Assembly: GCF_004353925.1 (NCBI RefSeq) | Contig: NZ_SMOK01000032.1 | Coordinates: 1 to 64,000 of the forward strand | DNA from: Pseudomonas sp. H9 | GTDB taxonomy: Bacteria > Pseudomonadota > Gammaproteobacteria > Pseudomonadales > Pseudomonadaceae | Direction: 5' to 3' | Length of the DNA stretch: 64,000 bases | The notes under the pieces: generated by a model | Seen by the model: only the letters and a program-made list of their open reading frames with translations | The model's database searches: none | Told to the model about the DNA's origin: nothing | Program-made: the position numbers and the translations under genes | Part shown: piece by piece, positions 1-8,098 of the stretch | Position numbering within the stretch: the first letter of the stretch is position 1 | Layout of the letters: every line of letters begins with the position of its first letter

Positions 1-2
1 TC

Positions 3-149
3 CTCAAGATGGAGCTGCTGTTGAGCAGCCCTGAAGATCTTGAGCAAGCAAGGCAGATGGTTGACGAGGCAGTGCAGATATACAACACAGAACGGCCCCA
101 TATGGCCCTGAAAAACAAAACGCCCGATGCTGTGCATCGGGCGTTTTGA
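3..149 (+). CDS. IS3-family transposase (OrfB), C-terminal fragment
   Basis: Forty-eight codons and a TGA are open from the window edge. The peptide contains YNTERPHMAL followed by KTPDAVHRAF, the typical C-terminus of the DDE integrase-core protein of IS3-family elements (the YN..RPH block lies just after the catalytic Glu). The start and catalytic residues are outside the window, so it cannot be said whether the full element is intact. The last codons also form a perfect hairpin (separate entry). Confidence 0.85.
   Translation, partial: LKMELLLSSPEDLEQARQMVDEAVQIYNTERPHMALKNKTPDAVHRAF
117..147 (+). terminator. Hairpin formed by the last transposase codons
   Basis: Perfect 14-bp inverted repeat AAAACGCCCGATGC / GCATCGGGCGTTTT with a 3-nt loop. 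The stem runs into the TGA stop codon. A GC-rich stem flanked by A-run and T-run can act as an intrinsic terminator in both directions. Confidence 0.6.
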
Positions 150-264
150 GGCCTATCGGCCTACCTGAACAGGTGTAAACCTATTTCAGGACTAGACAGC
201 GCGATTTGAGGCCGGTAGGCGGCGCACCACTGCGCCTACCGGAAGGCCCCATGAAGAGCCAATA

Positions 265-295
265 AAAAACCCCCTGCTACATCCGTAGGAGGGGG
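265..295 (-). terminator. Intrinsic terminator of the small lipoprotein gene
   Basis: On the minus strand a stem AGCCCCCTCCTACG / GTAGCAGGGGGT is followed by a T-run (the + strand shows AAAAAA just left of the C-run). It lies about 45 nt beyond the stop of the leftward lipoprotein gene ending at 340. Confidence 0.75.
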
Positions 296-339
296 CTCTC
301 GACTAGCCCGTAAACGAACCAGTCAGTGCAGCTCTAAAA

Positions 340-531
340 TTACTGCTGTTGTGGCAGCTTATCGATCGGACCGCAGCCGCCAATAACTTTAGAGATGGAA
401 ACCGAAGGGTGGAACAGGTAGTCGTACGAGCAGTTTTTTGGCTGGTTGTAGACTTGACCGGTGCAACCCGAAAGAAGTGCTACGCCCGAAACTACAGCAA
501 TAGCAACAGATGCTTTCAACAGCTTTTTCAT
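340..531 (-). CDS. YhfL-like small lipoprotein (DUF4223)
   Basis: A 63-residue lipoprotein. A basic start (MKKLLK) and hydrophobic stretch lead to a lipobox LLSGC with the lipidated Cys at about residue 23. The mature part contains NCSYDYLFHPSVSISKVIGGC, very like E. coli YhfL, so it belongs to the DUF4223/YhfL group of unknown function. It is a single gene with its own terminator downstream. Predicted location is the inner leaflet of the outer membrane, or the periplasm, by lipid anchor. The function is unknown. Confidence 0.8.
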   Translation of the reverse strand: MKKLLKASVAIAVVSGVALLSGCTGQVYNQPKNCSYDYLFHPSVSISKVIGGCGPIDKLPQQQ

Positions 532-647
532 ACTAAGTCCTTTAAATTATGAAGCACCGCCTTCTGGCGGAAGCGCGAGTATACGGAAAGCATCTGAAAC
601 TCTCCAGTCGAGTTCTAGCCTCGTCGGTCAATTGGCATTTCGATATG

Positions 648-1772
648 TCAAACCATTGGCAGTTGATGGGTGACGCAGTGAATGCCTCCACCGCCTGCTG
701 CAATGGCGTCAATATTGAGCTGCACCACTTCACGATCCGGATAAAGCTCGCTCAACAAGTCAAATGCCTTGGTATCGGCAGCCTTGTCGCCAAACTGCGG
801 GGCAATCACTGCGCCATTGATAACGAAGTAGTTGATGTAGCCAGCAGCAAAGTCCGGATTGTTCTTGCTGAAGCGGCTATTACGCGGCTTCAGCGGTGGC
901 GACACGGTATGTATGGTGAGCTTTCGACCATCAGCGTCGGTGGCGTTCTTCAAAATCTCCAAGTGTGCCTTGGTCACTTTGTGATCATAAGACTCAGGGT
1001 CTGTATCCAGGTTGGCGATGATTACGCCCGGTTTAACAAAGCGAGCATAGAAATCGACATGGGCATCAGTGATGTCCTTACCTTTGATGCCCGGCAACCA
1101 AATGATCTTGCGCAATCCCAAACACGCTTTTAGTTCCTCCTCAACTTCAGCTTTGCTCCAGCCGGGGTTGCGATTAGCGTTTATCCAGCAACTCTCGGTC
1201 ATGATCGCAGTGCCGTGCCCATCAACTTCGATACCGCCCCCCTCACCCACCAGCTCACTGCGCAAATAGGTGGCTTGGGCATTGTTCGCGGCCCATTTCG
1301 CTACACGCGCGTCATTGCCATGCTGTTGTTTATTGCCCCAGCCATTGAAGTTGAAATCGACCGCGCCCAAGTCTCCTTCTTCAGTGATGACGAAGTTGGC
1401 GCCGATGTCACGCATCCAGATATCATCCAGCTTAGTGGTGACAAAGGTAGTGTTCTGGCTACCGCACAACTCCTCTGCCAGTTCCCGCTCGCTGGCTCGA
1501 CACAACACCGTTACCGGCTGATAACGCGCAATGGTACTGGCGATCAGGCCGATAGCCTCTTGCACGTCCGAGGTGAAGTCCTCCCAGATCGACTCTTGTG
1601 CGCCAAACGAAACAAAGGCGCACTGCTGCTTGTCACCTTCATCGGGCATGAACCACTCTTTGCCACTTACGGCCAGAGCCCGAGGGGCACTGAAACCCAG
1701 GCCCATGGAAGCGACTAAACCTAAGCCTGCGGTCGCTGAAACCTGCTTTATGAACTCACGACGCGTTGGCAT
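648..1772 (-). CDS. Tat-exported agmatine deiminase-family protein
   Basis: A 374-residue member of the agmatine/peptidyl-arginine deiminase family. The N-terminus is a twin-arginine signal (TRREFIK at 3-9, hydrophobic stretch, Ala-rich cleavage region near 31-35), so the enzyme should be exported folded. Catalytic motifs are kept: WMRDIG (119-124), EGGGIEVDG (177-185), DAHVD with His238, and GGGGIHC with the nucleophilic Cys366. It is the last of four co-directional genes after aguA, aguB and a polyamine-binding protein, with a 48-nt gap. The likely reaction is agmatine to N-carbamoylputrescine plus ammonia in the periplasm. Substrate assignment is by family and context only. Confidence 0.88.
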   Translation of the reverse strand: MPTRREFIKQVSATAGLGLVASMGLGFSAPRALAVSGKEWFMPDEGDKQQCAFVSFGAQESIWEDFTSDVQEAIGLIASTIARYQPVTVLCRASERELAEELCGSQNTTFVTTKLDDIWMRDIGANFVITEEGDLGAVDFNFNGWGNKQQHGNDARVAKWAANNAQATYLRSELVGEGGGIEVDGHGTAIMTESCWINANRNPGWSKAEVEEELKACLGLRKIIWLPGIKGKDITDAHVDFYARFVKPGVIIANLDTDPESYDHKVTKAHLEILKNATDADGRKLTIHTVSPPLKPRNSRFSKNNPDFAAGYINYFVINGAVIAPQFGDKAADTKAFDLLSELYPDREVVQLNIDAIAAGGGGIHCVTHQLPMV

Positions 1773-1820
1773 CTGGATATCTCTCTAACACTTGAGTGAC
1801 CGGAACTGACGGCTGTGCAG

Positions 1821-2924
1821 TCAGCTGCCCGGCGCTGTTTTGAACTTGGTCCACACCCGCATGCGCGCGCGCATATCGGACTGTGGGATGTCTTGGCCGG
1901 TAACCAAACGCTCGAAGGCAGCTTCTTCCGGGTAAATGTCCGGGTTGTTGCGCATCTGCGGGTCTACATCAGGCCGCGCCTTGGCGTTCGAGGTCGGGTA
2001 ACCGGTGAAGTTGCTGATGGCCGCCATGTTTTGCGGACGCATCACGAAGTTGATAAAGGTATAGGCGTACTCCGGGTGTTTGGCATCAACCGGTATCGCC
2101 ATGTTGTCCATCCACACCGTGGTGCCTTCCTTGGGAATGCGGTACTGAAAGCTGACTTTCTTGCCGGCCGAGTCTGCCGTGCGCTGGGCCTGAGTCATGT
2201 CGCCACTGTAACCAAGCGACAGGCACAGGTTGCCGTTGACAAGGTCGGTCACCGGTTGCGATTGGAACTTGCGAATGTACGGCCTGATTTTCAACAGCAG
2301 GTCACTGGCCGCCGCCAGGTCCTCTTTCTTGGCGCTACGCGGCTCGCGCCCCAGGTAGTTGAGCACCACGGCCAACACCTCGTCCGGCGAGTCGATCATC
2401 GAAATGCCGCAGTCGGCGAATTTCGCCGCCAGTTCTGGCTTGAACAGCATGTCGAGGCTATTTACCGGCGCATCCGCCATACGCTTGCGGATCAGCTCGT
2501 CGTTATACGTCAGGCCGATGGTGCCCCAGGTGTATGGCACTGTGGCCTTGATCGCATGAGGGTAATGACTGCGCAACTTCTGCAGACCCGGTTCGATGTC
2601 GGCCATTGCCTCAAGCTTCGAAGGGTCCAGCGCTTGCAGGCTGCCGGCCCGCATCAGGCGCTCGGCTACTGTATCGCCGGGGAAGATCAAGTCGTAGCCA
2701 CTGCCGCCGGTCATCAGCTTGGCTTCCAGCACTTCACTGCCATCCATGACGTCGTAAATCACCTTGATCCCGGTTTCGGCGGTGAACCGCGACAGGGTGT
2801 CTTCGGCAAAATAATCAGCCCAGTTGTATAGGCGCAGAGTCTTGTCTTCGGCATGCACCGAGGTCATCGAGGCTCCCAGCGCCAGGCCGAGGCTGAGCAA
2901 CAAATGCTTGCGGCTGATGTTCAT
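1821..2924 (-). CDS. Polyamine ABC transporter substrate-binding protein, PotF-like
   Basis: A 367-residue periplasmic binding protein with signal peptide MNISRKHLLLSLGLALGASM and cleavage near VHA-ED. It shows the PotD/PotF signatures LYNWADYF, FPGDTVAERL, PYTWGTIG and WMDNMAIP, with aromatic and acidic residues placed as in putrescine/spermidine receptors. The ATG at 2924 is chosen because it has GGTG upstream, starts the signal peptide, and lies 1 nt after the aguB stop. A longer frame to 3020 would run into aguB. No permease or ATPase gene is adjacent. The probable ligand is putrescine, agmatine or N-carbamoylputrescine. Confidence 0.9.
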   Translation of the reverse strand: MNISRKHLLLSLGLALGASMTSVHAEDKTLRLYNWADYFAEDTLSRFTAETGIKVIYDVMDGSEVLEAKLMTGGSGYDLIFPGDTVAERLMRAGSLQALDPSKLEAMADIEPGLQKLRSHYPHAIKATVPYTWGTIGLTYNDELIRKRMADAPVNSLDMLFKPELAAKFADCGISMIDSPDEVLAVVLNYLGREPRSAKKEDLAAASDLLLKIRPYIRKFQSQPVTDLVNGNLCLSLGYSGDMTQAQRTADSAGKKVSFQYRIPKEGTTVWMDNMAIPVDAKHPEYAYTFINFVMRPQNMAAISNFTGYPTSNAKARPDVDPQMRNNPDIYPEEAAFERLVTGQDIPQSDMRARMRVWTKFKTAPGS

Positions 2925-2925
2925 C

Positions 2926-3834
2926 TCACACCCCTTGAGTCTTCCAGCATGCATTGACTTGACGGCCATCGAGCCCCAACAGCGGGGCGTACATTTCCGG
3001 GCGGCGATCTCGGTAAACACCCCAGGTCAGGCGCTCTTCACGCATGGCGCCCAGGTCCAAACGCTGCACCAGCACACCCGGGGTGATGCGATCGGCTTCG
3101 ACCAACATCTTGCCTTTGTGATTGCAAATGAACGACGAACCGTAAAAGGTCATTTGCAGCTCAGGATCGGTGGTAGCCGCTTCCAGCCCGACGCGATTGG
3201 CCGCCACCACTGGCAAAATATTGGCTGCGGCGTGTCCGCGCATCGCCATCTGCCAGTGATCACGCGAATCAAGCTCGGTAGCACCCGGCTCGGAGCCGAT
3301 GGCTGTCGGGAACAGCAGCACCTCAGCGCCCATCAGCGCCAGGCAGCGCGCAGTCTCGGGGAACCACTGGTCCCAGCAAATACCCACCCCGAGGCGCCCG
3401 AAGGCCGTGTCCCAAACCCGAAACCCGGTATCGCCGGGGCTGAAGTATTCCTTCTCCTGATAGCCGATGGCGTTAGGAATGTGGGTCTTGCGGTAGACAC
3501 CCAGCAAGCGCCCATCGGCATCGGCCACGCTCAGGGAGTTGAAGTAGGCGTTGCCGGCCTTTTCGAACCAACTCAACGGCAGCACCACTCCCAGCTCAGC
3601 GGCCAACGCCGCAAAGCGCTTGAGCACTTGGCTGTGTTGAAACTCCTCAGCCAGCTCCAAGTGTTTGTGATGCTGTTCAATACAAAAGTAAGGGGTGGCA
3701 AACAACTCTTGCAGCAGGATGACTTCGGCGCCCTGGGCAGCGGCTTCACGAACCAGTTGCTCGGCGCGGTCGAGGTTGTGCTGCAAGTTCCAGGTGCATG
3801 GCATTTGCGTAGTAGCAACGGTCAGCAAGCTCAT
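2926..3834 (-). CDS. aguB: N-carbamoylputrescine amidohydrolase
   Basis: A 302-residue carbon-nitrogen hydrolase of the nitrilase superfamily with the full catalytic set: Glu43 in VILLQELF, Lys116 in YRKTHIPN and Cys153 in GICWDQWFPE. The family member paired with AguA hydrolyses N-carbamoylputrescine to putrescine, CO2 and ammonia in the cytoplasm. It lies 4 nt after aguA and 1 nt before the binding-protein gene, so all are probably one transcript. Length is normal for AguB. Confidence 0.95.
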   Translation of the reverse strand: MSLLTVATTQMPCTWNLQHNLDRAEQLVREAAAQGAEVILLQELFATPYFCIEQHHKHLELAEEFQHSQVLKRFAALAAELGVVLPLSWFEKAGNAYFNSLSVADADGRLLGVYRKTHIPNAIGYQEKEYFSPGDTGFRVWDTAFGRLGVGICWDQWFPETARCLALMGAEVLLFPTAIGSEPGATELDSRDHWQMAMRGHAAANILPVVAANRVGLEAATTDPELQMTFYGSSFICNHKGKMLVEADRITPGVLVQRLDLGAMREERLTWGVYRDRRPEMYAPLLGLDGRQVNACWKTQGV

Positions 3835-3838
3835 GACA

Positions 3839-4891
3839 TCACCCCTTTACTGGCCAGGCCGGTTGCTGCTGAGTGATGCAGTGCACGCCGCCACCGCCGT
3901 GCGCCAAATGGTTGATCTGTACCGGTACCACTTCGCGGCCCGGGAACGCTTGGGCCAACACTTGGGCCGCAACCTGATCAGCCTCAATGCCGTAGGCAGG
4001 CATGATGATCGCGCCATTGGCAATGTAGAAGTTGGTGTACGAGGCGCAGAACACCTCGGCATCGACGTCTACCGCCTCGCTGGCTTCATACAGTTCCAGC
4101 ATTTCAAAGCTGCGTCCCTGAGCATCGGTGGCCAGCTCCAGCGCGCGGCGGTTCTCACGGGCAACTTGGGCGTATACCGAGCTCTGGTCATGGGTAGCAT
4201 CCACCAACAGCACGCCAGGGCGAGCAAATGCGCAGACACCGTCAACATGGCCGTCGGTCATGTCACCGGTCACATAATCCGGATCACCGGGCAGCCAGAT
4301 GGTCTTTTTCACCCCCAGGAAACGCGTGAAGATCTCTTCGATCTCAGCCTTGCTCATGCCGGGATTACGATTGGGGTTGAGCAGCACCGATTCGGTGGTG
4401 ATCAGGGTGCCCTCGCCGTCGACGTGGATAGCGCCACCCTCGTTGCTCAAGGCCGTGCCAAAGCAGCTCAGGCCCAGCTGATTGAGGATGCGCCGCGCCA
4501 GGCTTTCGTCCAGGTCGTGTGCAGACTTGCCGCCCCAGGCGTTGAAGCGCCAGCTGACACCCGCCAGTCCCTGTTGTGGATGGCAGATAAAGCTTGGTCC
4601 GGAGTCACGGCACCAGCTGTCATTCACCGTCAATTCGATCAGTTCGATGTTCGCACCGCACAATGCTGCCGCACTGGCACGGGCCGAAGGATCGACCACC
4701 ATCTTGACGGGCTCGAAGCGCGCAATGGCATTGGCAACCCGTGCAAAATCCACCTGAACCTGCTCAAGGGTCACCCCCCAACCAGACTCCCACAACGGTT
4801 TGTTATGCGGCCAGACCATCCAGGTCGCTGCATGGTTCACCCATTCTGCGGGCATGAACCAACCACTGCTCAGATCGCCATTGCACTGCAT
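3839..4891 (-). CDS. aguA: Agmatine deiminase (cytoplasmic)
   Basis: A 350-residue agmatine deiminase without signal peptide. Motifs: WCRDSGP (93-99), EGGAIHVDGEGT (151-162), DGHVDG with His215, and GGGGVHC with catalytic Cys338. It converts agmatine to N-carbamoylputrescine, which AguB then hydrolyses, giving putrescine from arginine. The ATG at 4891 is preferred over a GTG three codons upstream because GGTGAGA lies just before it. It is the first gene of the four-gene leftward operon and is divergent from a LysR regulator. It is a paralogue of the exported deiminase at the operon end. Confidence 0.95.
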   Translation of the reverse strand: MQCNGDLSSGWFMPAEWVNHAATWMVWPHNKPLWESGWGVTLEQVQVDFARVANAIARFEPVKMVVDPSARASAAALCGANIELIELTVNDSWCRDSGPSFICHPQQGLAGVSWRFNAWGGKSAHDLDESLARRILNQLGLSCFGTALSNEGGAIHVDGEGTLITTESVLLNPNRNPGMSKAEIEEIFTRFLGVKKTIWLPGDPDYVTGDMTDGHVDGVCAFARPGVLLVDATHDQSSVYAQVARENRRALELATDAQGRSFEMLELYEASEAVDVDAEVFCASYTNFYIANGAIIMPAYGIEADQVAAQVLAQAFPGREVVPVQINHLAHGGGGVHCITQQQPAWPVKG

Positions 4892-4969
4892 GCTTCTCAC
4901 CTTTCAGTTAAGTGATATTAATTACTGAAAACCGCGCTTGCGGTAAGAAACTCAATGCTATGGCTTCAT

Positions 4970-4989
4970 TATCGTGACAACAAACGATA
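4970..4989. promoter_or_regulatory. Inverted repeat in the aguA/LysR divergent promoter
   Basis: TATCGT-N8-ACGATA is a perfect inverted repeat between the divergent aguA and LysR genes. Its size and place fit a LysR-type regulator site. A second dyad, ACCGC-GCTT-GCGGT, lies at 4931-4944, nearer aguA. Binding is inferred. Confidence 0.45.
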
Positions 4990-5023
4990 GATTTAGCTGA
5001 CAACTGATCAGTAGAGCTTATCA

Positions 5024-5884
5024 ATGCTAAAGCACTGGCCTCCCCTGAACGCCCTACGTGGTTTTGAAGCTGCCGCGCGACTGGGCAGCTTTCACAAAGC
5101 CGCCGAAGAGCTGCACCTGACCCAGTCGGCAATCAGCCAGCAGATACGCAGCCTGGAGACGTTCCTGGAACAACCGCTGTTCTTTCGCAACGGTCGCAGC
5201 GTCAGCCTGACCGACGCCGGTTACGACCTGCAAAGCACCACCCAAGCCATGCTGCAGCAACTGTCGGTGGGCATTCGGCGCCTGGAGCAGTACCGCAAAC
5301 CCAATCAACTGGTGGTCAACACCACGCCAGCGTTTGCCCGGCATTGGCTGCTACCACGCCTGGGTGACTTCCATCGCCAGCATCCGGAAGTTGACCTGTG
5401 GTTGTTCACCAGCTTCGACCCGCCAGACATGGCAACGCAAACCATCGACCTGAGCCTGCGCGATGACCTCAGTGCTCAGGCCGAGTGCAGCCACCTGACC
5501 CTGTTTCGTGATCGCCTGTATCCGGCTTGCCATCCCGACGTGCTCAACACACCCAGTGAGCAGCGCACAACCTTGCATGGCGAACGGGAAATGGACTGGA
5601 GCCACTGGGTGGTTGAAGGCGGCGAAGATGTGGGACAACGCAGCAACGGCCTGAACTTCTCCGACCCCGGCCTGCTGCTCGATGCCGCCTGCGCAGGGCA
5701 CGGCATCGCCTTGGTCAGCCAATTGTTAGCGACTCAAGCCCGCACGCAAGGGCTGTTGCAGCCGCTGTGTGCACAAACGGTACGCGGCCCCGACTGGAGC
5801 TGCCTGATTCACCGAGACAGCGAGAAAAGCCCACTGACCCGGAGTTTCAGTACGTGGTTGCAGGGGAGTTTGGCAGCCGATTGA
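5024..5884 (+). CDS. LysR-family regulator, GcvA-like, next to the agmatine operon
   Basis: A 286-residue LysR regulator. The N-terminal winged HTH (residues about 5-65: LNALRGFEAAARLGSFHKAAEELHLTQSAISQQI) has the PPLNALRGFEAAAR opening of the GcvA-like subgroup. An effector-binding domain follows. It is transcribed away from aguA with a 132-nt shared promoter region holding two inverted repeats, so it is a good candidate regulator of agmatine catabolism. The effector is unknown. Confidence 0.88.
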   Translation: MLKHWPPLNALRGFEAAARLGSFHKAAEELHLTQSAISQQIRSLETFLEQPLFFRNGRSVSLTDAGYDLQSTTQAMLQQLSVGIRRLEQYRKPNQLVVNTTPAFARHWLLPRLGDFHRQHPEVDLWLFTSFDPPDMATQTIDLSLRDDLSAQAECSHLTLFRDRLYPACHPDVLNTPSEQRTTLHGEREMDWSHWVVEGGEDVGQRSNGLNFSDPGLLLDAACAGHGIALVSQLLATQARTQGLLQPLCAQTVRGPDWSCLIHRDSEKSPLTRSFSTWLQGSLAAD

Positions 5885-5904
5885 TTCAAACGACTTATGA
5901 ACTA

Positions 5905-6351
5905 GTGGGAGCGGGCTTGCCCCGCGATAGAGGCCTGTCTGCCATACCGCATCGCGGGGCAAGCCCGCTCCTACCAAAAGCGAAATCAGCAACCACTCAA
6001 CGTTGCCGGACGCCATTCCCCTTCAAAGAAAAACGGCCAGACGCAACCCATAGCCAATAGTGGGAGCGGGCTTGCCCCGCGATAGAGGCCTGTCTGCCAC
6101 GTCGTATCGCGGGGCAAGCCCGCTCCTACCAAAAGCGAAATCAGCAACCACTCAACGTTGCCGGACGCCGTTCCCCTTCAAAGAAAAACGGCCGGACGCG
6201 ACCCATAGCCAATAGTGGGAGCGGGCTTGCCCCGCGAAAGAGGCCTGTCTGCCATATCGCATCGCGGGGCAAGCCCGCTCCTACCAAAAGCGAAATCAGC
6301 AACCACTCAACGTTGCCGGACGCCGTTCTCCTTCAAAGAAAAACGGCCGGA
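5905..6351. repeat. 155-bp tandem repeat, about 2.9 copies: REP pair plus 3' end of the YeeE-like gene
   Basis: Units start at 5905, 6060 and 6215, a period of exactly 155 bp. Each has an inverted REP pair (5905-5974, 6060-6129, 6215-6284; core GCGGGCTTGCCCCGCGAT and its complement) followed by about 80 bp beginning AAAGCGAAATCAGC. The third copy's second half is the coding end of the YeeE/YedE gene (stop at 6296). Copies one and two are thus duplicated gene tails without a gene. Differences between copies are a few single bases. Confidence 0.93.
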
Positions 6352-7507
6352 TGCGCACACCGATCACGTTGCCGGCATAGGCTGCAATCAGCCATAACCA
6401 GCCATGCACGCTGCCTGAGGCGATGCCGCTGAAGTACGCACCGATATTGCAGCCATACGCCAGGCGCGAACCGTAACCAAGCAACAGGCCGCCGATTACC
6501 GCAGCCACCAACGAGCGCGTGGGGATGTTCAGGTTGGGCGCGAAGCGACCGGCCAGGCCAGCCGCCAGCAGGGCACCGAGTACGATGCCGATGTCCATCA
6601 CCGTGGTGACATCCTCCCACAGCGGCGAAGCCAGCGCTTTGGCATTGGCCGGCACTTGCCAGAACGCCCAGTTGCCAACATCAACCCCCAGGCCACCCAG
6701 GGTTTTCGCGCCCCACAAGGCAAACGCCGAAGTAATCCCCCAAGGTCGCCCGGCCAACGCCAGGGTCAGGTAATTGAGCAACGCCAGCGCCACCGCACCC
6801 CACAACAGCGGCCAAGGCCCACGCAAGAAACGGCGCAGCCCCTGATGGTCGCTGCGCACCGCAGCTTCGAGCTGCCCATGACGGCGTTTTTCCAGCAGCA
6901 CCGTGACCCCGGCGATCACGGCAAACACCACCAGACTCAAGAACAACGCAGGCAGCAGGCCAAACGCCTGAACAATCGAGGTAGCCGGGAACGACGGCAG
7001 CGAGAACCACCAGTCAACGTGGTGGGTAGCCGCTACTGAACCGATGATGAAAAACAGCAAGGTCACCAGCATTCGCGCATTGCCGCCACCAACGGTAAAC
7101 AGCGTACCGGAAGCGCAACCGCCGCCCATCTGCATGCCGATACCGAAGATAAACGCACCGAACACCACCGAAACCCCGGCCGGGGAGACAAGGCCTTTGA
7201 CCGGCTGGCCAAACAACGTGCCGGCATCGAGCGCCGGAAAGAACAACAACACGGCGAGGGTCAACATCACCATTTGCGCCCGCAATCCAGCCCCACGACG
7301 CTCGTTGATGAACACACGCCAGGCGGAAGTGAAGCCGAAGGCAGCGTGGTACAGGGTTAGCCCCAGGGCTGCGCCGACGATAAGCAACAACACCTGATTG
7401 GTACCGACACGGGCTTGGAGAAACAGGGCTCCGATCAGCAGCAGCGCCAGGGCGAACAGCGGCGCACCGAGGCGGCGCTCAGGCGCAAGAGGGAGAGAAA
7501 GGCTCAT
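6296..7507 (-). CDS. YeeE/YedE (TsuA-like) sulfur-compound transporter
   Basis: A 403-residue integral membrane protein of the YeeE/YedE family, whose characterised members import thiosulfate. It is built of two related halves with many hydrophobic helices. Conserved Cys motifs are visible in both halves: GGGCASGTLFTVGGGNARM in the first and LAYGCNIGAYFSGIASGS in the second. It stands alone. Its last codons form part of the 155-bp tandem repeat. The substrate (thiosulfate or another sulfur species) is inferred from family. Confidence 0.85.
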   Translation of the reverse strand: MSLSLPLAPERRLGAPLFALALLLIGALFLQARVGTNQVLLLIVGAALGLTLYHAAFGFTSAWRVFINERRGAGLRAQMVMLTLAVLLFFPALDAGTLFGQPVKGLVSPAGVSVVFGAFIFGIGMQMGGGCASGTLFTVGGGNARMLVTLLFFIIGSVAATHHVDWWFSLPSFPATSIVQAFGLLPALFLSLVVFAVIAGVTVLLEKRRHGQLEAAVRSDHQGLRRFLRGPWPLLWGAVALALLNYLTLALAGRPWGITSAFALWGAKTLGGLGVDVGNWAFWQVPANAKALASPLWEDVTTVMDIGIVLGALLAAGLAGRFAPNLNIPTRSLVAAVIGGLLLGYGSRLAYGCNIGAYFSGIASGSVHGWLWLIAAYAGNVIGVRIRPFFFEGERRPATLSGC

Positions 7508-7610
7508 GGCAATTTCCGGGTGGCGGGTTTACAGGCCGTAATTGTACCTGCGCAGGTCACCAAGCAGTGTAGGATTCCCCTTCCCTTCGTCCTTATGAGC
7601 GAACCTCGCA

Positions 7611-8087
7611 ATGCAACTGACCCATCGCCCCGTCCAGGCCCAGGACATTGCCGTGATCTGCTGCTTCCCTCAAGGCCCGGACGAGCTGTATTACATGTTT
7701 CCCAAGGCCCACTACCCGCTGACGCCTGCACAACTGAGCGAGGCTATCGCTCAACGTGCCGGATCAACCGTAGTCGAAGGTGACGGCGCAGTGCTGGCCT
7801 TCGCCAATTTCTACAAGGCTGAACAGGGCGGTATTTGCGCCCTCGGTAACGTGGTAGTGGCGCCTGCTGCCCGCGGGCACGGTGTAGCACGCTATCTGGT
7901 GCAACACATGATTGAGCTGGCGCGTAGCCAGTTCGATGCACGTGAAGTATGGGTGTCGTGCTTCAACAACAACACAGCGGGGCTGTTGCTGTATCCGCAA
8001 CTGGGCTTCACCCCTTTTGCAATCGAGGAACGCCAGGGCCCAGGCAATACGCGAGTTGCGCTGGTGCAGATGAAGCAAACGCTATAG
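7611..8087 (+). CDS. GNAT-family N-acetyltransferase
   Basis: A 158-residue GNAT enzyme. The acetyl-CoA site is seen as NVVVAPAARGHGVARYLVQHMIE (the V..ARGHGVA loop, motif A), followed by motif B LLLYPQLGFTPF. The substrate is unknown. It converges with the anti-sigma gene with only 11 bp between stops and no obvious terminator. Confidence 0.85.
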   Translation: MQLTHRPVQAQDIAVICCFPQGPDELYYMFPKAHYPLTPAQLSEAIAQRAGSTVVEGDGAVLAFANFYKAEQGGICALGNVVVAPAARGHGVARYLVQHMIELARSQFDAREVWVSCFNNNTAGLLLYPQLGFTPFAIEERQGPGNTRVALVQMKQTL

Positions 8088-8098
8088 TTAGCCGTCGT

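Larger units (their letters stand above)
1..198 (+). mobile_element. 3' end of an IS3-family insertion sequence
   Basis: The left edge of the window lies inside an insertion sequence. It holds the last codons of an IS3-type transposase (3-149) and then about 50 bases ending in TTTCAGGACTAGACA (to 198). Reading inward on the opposite strand this is a TGTCTAGTCC end, which fits the TGT...ACA terminal inverted repeats of IS3 elements. The left end and the target duplication lie outside the window, so the exact boundary is inferred. Confidence 0.75.

Noticed and set aside
1815..2831. Plus-strand frame of 338 codons over the polyamine-binding gene
   Set aside because: Antisense shadow; the signal peptide and PotF motifs on the minus strand decide.
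5905..6351. CRISPR-like regular repeats
   Set aside because: The unit is 155 bp with inverted REP arms and a gene tail, and units are nearly identical throughout; there are no unique spacers and no cas genes.
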